Below, one piece after another: positions 59,201 to 64,000 of a DNA stretch of 64,000 nucleotides. Location of the stretch: contig NC_084467.1 in the NCBI RefSeq assembly GCF_027409185.1, positions 16,854,501 through 16,918,500 on the forward strand. Direction: 5' to 3'. Both the position numbers and the translations under genes were made by a program. The notes under the pieces are model-generated. The model was given only the letters and a program-made list of their open reading frames with translations, ran no database searches and was not told where the DNA came from. Each line of letters starts with the position of its first letter. The stretch's first letter is position 1. The stretch is from Cynocephalus volans. Lineage: Eukaryota > Chordata > Mammalia > Dermoptera > Cynocephalidae.

Positions 59201-59835
59201 AATACTAATAGTGACAAATTCAGAGAGGTTTTGTGAGGATTAAATGAAACAGAAGTGCCCCAGAAGGGCAGTTCTCAGTGTATTCATTCTATTATTTCCC
59301 ACTGCAGGTCCCTCTGTGGTCCCCAGCCAGACAGGGAGTACAGATGACGATACCGCCAAGCCCCTGACTCTCTCCCTGGCTCTTGGGTCTGCAAGCCCCC
59401 TCTGGATTGCAGCTGAGAGGAGTCCCCCAGCAGGCCAGGACCCTGCACAAAAGGATGCAGCTTTGGAAGGTAGGTGGCTCTTGGTTACGACGTGCTCCCA
59501 CTTTTCCCACAAAAATCACACATCTCTCTCCAAGTGGTGGGGACAGGGGCAGCAAGCCCAGACTGAGGCTGAGTGGACCTTTTCTCCCCACAGGCCCCTG
59601 GCTATGGGGGGTGGCGTTGGCCTCCTCGCTGGTCCTGGCCTCCACCGGCCTCCTCATGGGTCTCCTCTGGTGCTGCTGCTCCTCTGGCCGGCTGGCCTGG
59701 CAACCTGGTGCCCACGGCCTCTGCCTCAGCTGCAGGGCAGCCTGCACCATCTGCTACACATGTCCAGGCCGGGTTGCCCCCGGGGGGCTGCGGCTGAGCG
59801 AGCCAGCCCTCCAGGATCAGGGAGGCCATCCCTAG
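50161..59835 (+). CDS. LDLRAD2: LDLRAD2, LDL receptor class A domain-containing protein 2 (five coding exons)
   Basis: Coding exons are 50161-50242, 52367-52795, 56024-56155, 59308-59469 and 59594-59835, joined in phase (each coding intron splits a codon after base 1), giving 348 residues and a TAG stop. Order of parts: signal peptide (about residues 1-24, hydrophobic core [11 protein letters not shown]), a CUB-like domain with four cysteines (exon 2), one LDL-receptor class A module with six cysteines and acidic DNCGDGSD (exon 3), a Ser/Thr/Pro-rich stalk (exon 4), then a hydrophobic helix followed by CCC and a Cys-rich tail (exon 5). This predicts a type I membrane protein; its ligand is unknown. 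The human entry I remember has about 272 residues, so the C-terminus may differ. All frames are open and splice sites are canonical. The neighbours USP48 and HSPG2 support the identification. Confidence 0.93.
50495..50740 (+). repeat. MIR in LDLRAD2 intron 1
   Basis: TTTGGAGTCAGACAGTCCTG and AGCAGTAAAATGAGAATAAT. Confidence 0.72.
51335..51427 (-). mobile_element. CYN SINE, left/right-arm hybrid monomer
   Basis: Antisense; same hybrid structure as 12928-13028 and 57307-57402. Confidence 0.87.
51543..51648 (-). mobile_element. CYN SINE, monomer with short insertion
   Basis: GCAGCCAGCCGGTATAGGG to GCTAACCTGCCAGCCC, with an extra CCAGGACTCGAACC block in the middle. Confidence 0.83.
51760..51852 (-). 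mobile_element. CYN SINE, monomer
   Basis: GGCTGTTGGCTGGGGCAAGG to GCTAACTGACCAGCCC. Confidence 0.86.
52190..52366 (-). repeat. MIR running into the LDLRAD2 exon 2 splice acceptor
   Basis: CTGATGAGGAAACTGAGGCT through GGCTCCAGGATCCGTGCTTT is antisense MIR; similarity reaches to about the acceptor TTGCAG. Confidence 0.7.
52367..52795 (+). CDS. LDLRAD2: LDLRAD2 coding exon 2 (CUB-like domain)
   Basis: Acceptor TTGCAG at 52361-52366 and donor GTGGGT after 52795. It encodes 142 full codons with Cys in ELCGQTW, DIDCWLW, DPCAPGS and TPLCGLT, the four-cysteine pattern of a CUB domain, plus one N-glycosylation sequon (NSS). It is strongly GC-rich compared with the introns. Confidence 0.93.
53085..53200 (+). 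repeat. CA-rich imperfect repeat in LDLRAD2 intron 2
   Basis: ACACACACTCC and TTCACACACAC-type units, diverged. Confidence 0.75.
53325..53505 (-). repeat. MIR
   Basis: GGTGGGGAAACAGGCTCAGG and AGTTAAATGCCC are antisense MIR core. Confidence 0.68.
54343..54503 (-). mobile_element. CYN SINE, dimer
   Basis: CT-rich tail then GGCCGGTAAGGGGATC, both arms, ending CACGGGCTGGCCC. Confidence 0.92.
55630..55850 (+). repeat. MIR
   Basis: GTGTGGCCTTGGTCAAGTGA and AACTCAATAAATGTCAGC, a near full-length plus-strand MIR. Confidence 0.78.
56024..56155 (+). CDS. LDLRAD2: LDLRAD2 coding exon 3 (LDL-receptor class A module)
   Basis: Acceptor CCCCAG before 56024, donor GTCAGT after 56155. The 43 full codons carry six cysteines in LDL-A spacing (CGAYFRC, GRC, LVC, DNC, ADC), and the calcium-binding acidic cluster DNCGDGSD is intact. 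Confidence 0.94.
56525..56640 (-). repeat. MIR fragment
   Basis: TTTTACAGATGGGAAAACCA and CTTGCCCAAGGTCATAAAGC. Confidence 0.7.
56940..57720 (+). mobile_element. LINE-2 3' end, split by SINE
   Basis: L2-type sequence CCAAAATTGAACTCATGATC and ACCCTCCACTGACTCC on either side of the SINE at 57307-57402. Confidence 0.68.
57307..57402 (-). mobile_element. CYN SINE, left/right-arm hybrid monomer
   Basis: GATGACTGGTAAGGGGATC to GTGAGCCACAGGCCGGCCC without a second arm; inside LINE-2. Confidence 0.88.
57735..57878 (-). mobile_element. CYN SINE, second type
   Basis: Antisense copy; TTTCCTGATCCTTTT on both sides. Confidence 0.92.
57920..58690 (+). mobile_element. L1 3' end split by nested SINEs
   Basis: ACAATGGAATATTATTCAGC is followed, after the SINE block at 58001-58343, by GACATAAGCCACAACATGGA and the L1 3' UTR. 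Confidence 0.75.
58001..58343 (+). mobile_element. CYN dimer containing a second, inverted CYN dimer
   Basis: The outer plus-strand dimer (58001-58165, tail resumes at 58320) is flanked by AAGGAAGGAAGTTCTG. A minus-strand dimer (about 58152-58319) sits in its tail with CGGTCATCTTTT on each side, so two dimers face each other tail to tail. Confidence 0.92.
58925..59265 (+). repeat. Two MIRs in tandem
   Basis: A 3' MIR part (58925-59075) is followed by a fuller copy (59090-59265) with GCTGTGTGACCCTGGGAAGT and TATCTGTAAAATGGAAATAC, shortly before LDLRAD2 exon 4. Confidence 0.72.
59308..59469 (+). CDS. LDLRAD2: LDLRAD2 coding exon 4 (stalk)
   Basis: Acceptor CTGCAG before 59308 and donor GTAGGT after 59469. 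It encodes a Ser/Thr/Pro/Ala-rich segment with no cysteines, similar to the human stalk. Reading through the donor would also stay open for some distance, which could explain alternative C-termini in this gene. Confidence 0.9.
59594..59835 (+). CDS. LDLRAD2: LDLRAD2 last coding exon (predicted transmembrane helix and Cys-rich tail)
   Basis: Acceptor CCACAG before 59594; TAG stop at 59833-59835. It starts [20 protein letters not shown], continues hydrophobic to WCCCSSGR, then a short tail with further cysteines (LCLSC, CTICYTC). This looks like a membrane anchor followed by a palmitoylation-prone juxtamembrane region. The frame agrees with exon 4 across the splice. Confidence 0.82.
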
Positions 59836-60200
59836 AGGCTGTGGCTAACAGAAGGAGAGTGGGCGTTGGGGTTGGATGGATCCTGGATTCTAATCCCCTG
59901 GCTAGTTACCTTGGGCAAGTCACTTAACCCTCTGAGACTCAGTCTGCTCCTCTGGAAAGTGGGGCGATTCCTGCCTCACAAGGTTGTTGAGAGCTGCAGG
60001 AGGTAACTTGCACACAACCAGCCCTACAGTTCAGATGGTGACTGGCACTCTGGTGGATCAGGGAAGGGCAGGACCCCATGCCAAGGGCAGGGAGTGGGGA
60101 CCTTGCTTCACTCCCAGACCTCAACTGCCTTGCTTTGCCCCACCCCAGTTTACCCTCAGCTTCCAATGAGTCAATCCCTAGTCAAAGACACAGAAGACCC
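59836..60200 (+). other. LDLRAD2: LDLRAD2 3' UTR with MIR
   Basis: Sequence after the stop contains a plus-strand MIR (about 59860-60030). I see no clear plus-strand AATAAA before the HSPG2 3' end at about 60.2 kb, so the polyadenylation site of LDLRAD2 is unresolved and the two genes may overlap at their tails. Confidence 0.5.
59860..60030 (+). repeat. MIR in LDLRAD2 3' UTR
   Basis: TTGGGCAAGTCACTTAACCC and AGGTTGTTGAGAGCTGC. Confidence 0.75.
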
Positions 60201-60218
60201 CTGGCGGGGATAGCACCG

Positions 60219-60224
60219 TTTATT
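60219..60224 (-). terminator. HSPG2: HSPG2 polyadenylation signal
   Basis: TTTATT on the plus strand reads AATAAA on the HSPG2 strand, embedded in AATAAACGGTGCTATCC, which I recognise as the end of the perlecan mRNA. Confidence 0.85.
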
Positions 60225-61175
60225 AAGAAAAAATCAAGACAAAGACCACAGGAGGGTCCCTTCTGGGACACAGAGACCAGGCATCCCAACCCCACAGTCT
60301 GGGAGCCGCTGGCGGGAGGGTGCTTACCCCAGGCTGGGTCCTCGGGCTCCCACAGATGGGGCGGGGCTGTCATATCCCTTTGCTGTCCCTCCCATTCACG
60401 AGTCCCAGATTCCCCCACCGAAGGCACTGACTCTTTCTGACCACCAGTGTCTCCCCCCATGTCCCCTGGGCCTTCACTTCCAGATGAGCGGGGGGGATGT
60501 GGCCTATTGGGGGTGGGGAGACCCTCTTAGTGCTGGGCTCTGCCTATAGCAGCTCCTGGTAAGAGTTGGGGTGGGGTTTCCCTTGCAGCACCCAAGGACA
60601 GGGGCCCTGGGCTGTGTGATTAGGGAGGGTGGGGATGCAGCCCGGAGAGCTTAGTGGGAGGGGGGAGGCTGCTGCGGGCAGGTGGCCCCACTGGCTGGTG
60701 AGGGGGAGAGGTGAAGGGGGGCTGGGACATGGGCTGGTGGGGGTAGGGGCTGCCTGCCCAGGGGTGAGCTGCCTTTCGTTCCACACCCGGCACTAAAGAG
60801 CTTTCCTAATGCAGAGGGGGGTGGCAAAGGCTACTGCAACACCCTCCCATTTCACGTAGCTGGTGAGGCACCAGGTTGTAAGCTGAAGCTGGCTCTCATA
60901 GGAATGAGGGCTGCCCGGGGGCTGTGGAAATGGGCAGCCCACTCTGCTGTGGGGGCTCCATCAGGAGAGGAGGGGAAGGACAGTTCTGGGCTCACCCAGC
61001 CACCATGCGGACCCCAAGTCCTGATGGCCTTCTGGGGCACCTACTTGCCCTACCCACCAGCCTTGTGGCTTTGCCCAGGTGTGTGTGTGTGTGGGGGTGG
61101 CGTGCCCACCCTCCAGTCCAGCCCAGGGTGGTAGCAGCAAAGCGTGGCATTGCCTCAGTTTCTTACAAAAAATTC

Positions 61176-61201
61176 ATCATAATAATATTAATAATAATAT
61201 A
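61176..61201 (-). repeat. AT-rich trinucleotide tract in HSPG2 3' UTR
   Basis: A run of AAT-type triplets; on the HSPG2 mRNA it reads as UAUUAUUAUU-like sequence, unusual in this GC-rich UTR. Confidence 0.7.
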
Positions 61202-61256
61202 CTCGACACTGTAGGGCTGGGGCGCTGCCCAGGAGTCCGTAGGGGCAGGCAGGGGC

Positions 61257-61429
61257 CTACGAGGGGCAGGGGCGCATGTTGGCCCCCGCCTGGGCGCGGT
61301 GCTGCAGGTCCAGGGGCTGTGCGGGCGGGGCGCCGGGCCGGGCCGAGTGCAGCACCAGATTCTTGACACAGCCTGTGATGCCCGAGGAGAATCTGCCCCC
61401 GGTCAGCGTGGCCACGTCGGGGGCTCCAC
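61257..61429 (-). CDS. HSPG2: HSPG2 terminal coding exon
   Basis: Acceptor CCACAG, then GT completing a Gly codon, 56 codons and TAG at 61259-61257. The frame includes GRFSSGITGCVKNLVLHSAR and ends CPS. It contains the two LG3 cysteines near the C-terminus. Confidence 0.95.
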
Positions 61430-62793
61430 CTGTGGGGAGGGGAGAGGAGAGGGCCTGAGAGCTCCAGAAGCCCAGGAGGTGAGGAAGGCCAGGTGTGCTC
61501 CAGCTGTGCCGGAGCCCCGTTCCCTCCCTGGCCCCAAGGAGGAGCTCCAGGCCTGTGCCCAGGACTTACCGATGTAGATGCTGCCCTTGGTGTTGACTGC
61601 CACGTTAGGGCCTGGGGACTGGCCACTCACCAGCTCCTCACCGTCCACCTGGATGGAGCCTCTACGGCCCTGTCTGCAGTGGAATTGGGTCGGCCCCTTA
61701 CCACAAATCCCGTCCTCCCCAGCCCAACAACAGAGTCCCGTCCCTGTGGCATTGAGACTCCAGACAGAGAGGTCTGCTCCCACTGGGTGGGGAATCTGAC
61801 CCCACAAACAGCTTCCTCCTCCCTCTGCCCAGTTTTCTCCATCCCTACAGGTGCTCACCTGCCCCAGCAGAGTCTGGCCTGGAAGTCTGTGCTCTGGTTG
61901 GTGGGTTTTCCCCCATCCCAGCTTCAAGTTGTCTCCCCAGAGCCCAATGCCTGTCTCCCTGCCCATGGTGGGGGTGTCCTGTCCCCTTCTAGAACTCTGG
62001 GCCCCTTTCCCTAGAGCCTGGCTGGGCTCCCTTACCGTAGCGCTGTCACCCGATGCCATTCTCCATCATTGATGGGGTCCTCAGAGACAAGGCGGGCCTC
62101 CCCACTGCCCAGCTGGTAGCTGCAGTCAAACAGACCCCAAGAAAGTGTGGGCTGGGGCAGGACTGGGGGTGGGGTGGGGATGATGGTGGTGGTGTGTGGC
62201 TGGAGTGATGGGGGCTGCAGCTTCCCATGTGGGGAGCCATGAGGCTGGTAAGAAGGGAAGCCAGTGGGGGAAAGGGGGTGGAGACAGGGAAGGGAGAGGG
62301 AGGGTCAGGTGCCAGGACCCACCTGAAGACAAGGTGCCCGTCCTGAAGCCCAAGGCTGATGAAGTCCTTGCCTCGGCTGCCCTCTCCCACCACCTGCCAA
62401 GGAAGCACAGGGTCTCTGGGATCCCCAACCTGGAGAGCTGAGGCCTCCAAAGCTGTAGCCTCTGTTTTCTTCTCTCCCTACTGCCCTGGCCATCAGGAAG
62501 GCAGCCTCCTGCCTCAGGAAGCCTGAGACTCTGGGCCGGGTGCCAATACTCACCACGCCCTGCCACAGCAGGAGGCCGCTGGCCGTGCTGGTCCGAACCT
62601 CCAGCTCGATGGTCTCGGGCACCTCGGGAAGGCTGTGGCGTAGGAGTGCATGAGGAGACAGAAGTCCCAGATTGCCATCCTTCCCCTGGGCCCACAGACC
62701 CTCCCAACCTGACTCACCTCCTGGAGAAGATGCTGCCAGGGAGGGCTAGGAAGCCATCATCATGGAAATAGGCCCCATACTGCCCAGGGGCAT
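61257..62793 (-). CDS. HSPG2: HSPG2 (perlecan) last six coding exons, C-terminal LG3 domain
   Basis: On the minus strand, six exons join in phase: 62793-62718, 62632-62554, 62393-62323, 62119-62036, 61673-61570 and 61429-61257 (TAG stop). They encode the laminin G-like 3 domain of perlecan, from (D)APGQYGAYF through TSTASGLLLWQG, GKDFISLGLQDGHLVF, NDGEWHRVTAL and GSIQVDGEELV to the end ANMRPCPS. Perlecan is the heparan sulfate proteoglycan of basement membranes. Its C-terminal endorepellin fragment, and LG3 released by BMP1/tolloid proteases, affect endothelial cells. All exons are open with canonical splice sites; the rest of this very large gene lies right of the window. The gene ends tail-to-tail with LDLRAD2. 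Confidence 0.95.
61570..61673 (-). CDS. HSPG2: HSPG2 exon (LG3)
   Basis: Acceptor CTGCAG and donor GTAAGT. It encodes (R)QGRRGSIQVDGEELVSGQ and on to IYI, with split codons at both ends that fit its neighbours. Confidence 0.94.
62036..62119 (-). CDS. HSPG2: HSPG2 exon (LG3)
   Basis: Acceptor CTGCAG and donor GTAAGG. It encodes YQLGSGEARLVSEDPINDGE and WHRVTAL, a typical LG-domain strand pattern. The codon split with the preceding exon reads Ser here, where I expect Arg in human. Confidence 0.94.
62323..62393 (-). CDS. HSPG2: HSPG2 exon (LG3)
   Basis: Acceptor GGCAG and donor GTGGGT. It encodes VVGEGSRGKDFISLGLQDGH then LVF. Confidence 0.94.
62554..62632 (-). CDS. HSPG2: HSPG2 exon (LG3)
   Basis: Acceptor CCACAG and donor GTGAGT. 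It encodes LPEVPETIELEVRTSTASGL then LLWQGV. Confidence 0.94.
62718..62793 (-). CDS. HSPG2: HSPG2 exon (start of LG3)
   Basis: Acceptor CTGCAG and donor GTGAGT. It encodes (D)APGQYGAYFHDDGFLALP then GSIFSR. The first codon, split with an exon outside the window, is the Asp at the known BMP1 cleavage point before LG3. Confidence 0.93.
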
Positions 62794-63180
62794 CTGCAGG
62801 AGAATGCGGGGTGGTAAGACACCTGCTCCTCCGCATCAGGCATACCCCCGACCCCACCACTGTTCCCACATGTACGACTGCTGGGGGCTCTGAACTTGCA
62901 ATCCCTGGATACCCAAGGGGACCGTCGACAGACGCAGGGGGCCTGTGAACTTGGTTGGGAAAACATTACGTCTCTATTTTCACTCACTTCTCACTGAAAT
63001 TTAGCAGTTCCTTCAGTTGTAGATGTAGGAAACACCAAAGTGGTAGTAGCAGGACCTGTGACTCTGTCAACTAATATTTGCTTATCACATTACAATAGTT
63101 GCAATTATTTCAAAATACTGTTTATGCTTATTACTATTTCAAAGTTGCAATAGCTATTAAGACCACCGCTAGATCTTGTT

Positions 63181-63243
63181 TTCAAACCCTGGACCTTGGT
63201 GTTACCAGGACCATGCTCTAACAACTGAGCCAACCAGCCAGCC
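63181..63243 (-). mobile_element. CYN SINE, monomer, truncated
   Basis: CCTGGACCTTGGTGTTACC to CAACCAGCCAGCC; duplication CTAGATCTTGTT at both ends. Confidence 0.86.
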
Positions 63244-63554
63244 CTAGATCTTGTTGTATAATGTGTTAATAAAGAAGCATATATATTACAAATAAGAAAA
63301 ATTTTACAATATTTTGATAACTTTATTTCAGGATAATTGATTTCCTTTGAAATCCTATTTATTTTATTCTATGCACTCAATAGGATCCATGTAGGGTGAC
63401 CAACCATCGCTGTTTGCCAGGTTCTGTCTGGCTGTTGCTGTGAAAGTCCCACATCCCAAGAAACCCCTTAGTCCTGATAAAACTGGAACAGTTGGTCTCC
63501 TTAGACCACAGCAATAAACAGTTCAGAGCCTTTGTGTTCTCTCCATCTTAGAGA

Positions 63555-63985
63555 TGGGAGGACAGGCTCAGTGTGGGTGACCTGCCCAGGATACGGGGAG
63601 CCTGGATTGCAGCCTGGGCCTTTTGGCTCCAACGTCCATCCTGTGTGTGGCTCTACCATCTCCAGCCCTATCTGGTCTCTAACCACCCCACAGGCCAGTA
63701 CTGGCCATGGCAGGATCGGTAACTACAAGGGTAGGGGATACTCTGCCACTTTCCACCAAATGGTAAGGATAACATTTACCAAGCTCCTACTATGTGCCTG
63801 TGCAGGGAGCTTCACATACAGCTATAAACATCCGTTCATTTAACTGAATCCTTGTAAGAACCCTATGAATTAGATATAATATTAACAAAAGCTAACATTC
63901 TGTATCCACTCTGTACCAGACATTGTTCTAAGCATTTTAAATACATTAAACAATTTTACTCGCTCACAAAATTTTGCCCAAAGCC
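63555..63985 (-). repeat. MIR relics in HSPG2 intron
   Basis: Two weak antisense MIR-like segments (about 63555-63640 and 63755-63985; CTCCTACTATGTGCCTGTG). Confidence 0.5.
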
Positions 63986-64000
63986 TTATGGAAAGATGTT

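Larger units (their letters stand above)
56156..59307 (+). other. LDLRAD2: LDLRAD2 intron 3
   Basis: Contains MIR and LINE-2 fragments, an L1 3' end split by nested SINEs, and two further SINEs. No exon recognised. Confidence 0.7.
60200..61256 (-). other. HSPG2: HSPG2 3' UTR
   Basis: GC-rich sequence between the HSPG2 stop and the polyadenylation signal. It has an AT-rich trinucleotide patch close to the stop (61176-61201) and a GT run near 61080. No plus-strand gene is supported here. Confidence 0.8.
62794..64000 (-). other. HSPG2: HSPG2 intron with SINE and MIR relics
   Basis: No further HSPG2 exon was recognised. The stretch holds a truncated CYN SINE (63181-63243) and MIR-like relics near 63.6 and 63.8-63.98 kb. 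Confidence 0.65.

Noticed and set aside
61403-62059. 218-codon minus-strand ORF
   Set aside because: It runs through introns of HSPG2; only the 61673-61570 part is a real exon.

Overview
This is a piece of a mammalian genome, most likely a colugo (Dermoptera, Galeopterus/Cynocephalus). The main clue is more than 40 copies of tRNA-derived SINEs of the dermopteran CYN/t-SINE type. They come as monomers, as dimers with a GGGCCGGCCCGTGGCTCAC start, and as a second dimer type with a GTGGCGCAC start and a CACGAAAAAACGAC tail. Placental MIR, LINE-2, L1 and MaLR relics fill much of the rest. The gene order USP48 - LDLRAD2 - HSPG2 matches human 1p36.12 as I remember it.

Layout. 1-15,478 is intron 1 of USP48 (minus strand), filled with L1 3' ends, SINEs, a MaLR-type LTR and an S100A11 processed pseudogene. 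USP48 exon 1 (15,479-15,612) lies in a CpG island; an inverted pair of ZNF143-type motifs lies about 700 bp upstream. 16-50 kb is intergenic and is a landing zone for retroelements. It holds a decayed tRNA-Phe-primed class I ERV on the minus strand (18,491-25,634), and a young class II ERV with near-identical LTRs and almost no coding capacity (25,643-30,957). Next come a second, younger tRNA-Phe-primed class I ERV on the plus strand with 189-bp LTRs (33,548-39,998), a MaLR provirus with a 325-codon ORF (42,627-44,514), and a TVP23B-like processed pseudogene (45,148-48,547). The pseudogene is itself interrupted by a SINE-L1 chimera that inserted as one unit. LDLRAD2 (plus strand, five coding exons, 50,161-59,835) appears intact. 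It is tail-to-tail with HSPG2, whose last six coding exons (minus strand, 61,257-62,793) encode the C-terminal LG3 domain of perlecan.

How it works together. The only apparently functional protein-coding parts are USP48 exon 1 (start of a nuclear deubiquitinase), LDLRAD2 (predicted membrane protein with a CUB-like and an LDL-receptor class A domain) and HSPG2 (basement-membrane proteoglycan). They do not form a pathway; the genes are neighbours by conserved synteny. Everything else is transposon biology.

Most notable: a SINE/L1 chimera with one shared 17-bp target-site duplication; a young class II ERV that looks non-autonomous; a compact ERV-F-like provirus with a duplicated 3' LTR edge and clean pol and env deletions; a MIR that appears to supply the splice acceptor of LDLRAD2 exon 2; a long open frame in a MaLR; and a monomeric SINE type that recurs in three separate copies.
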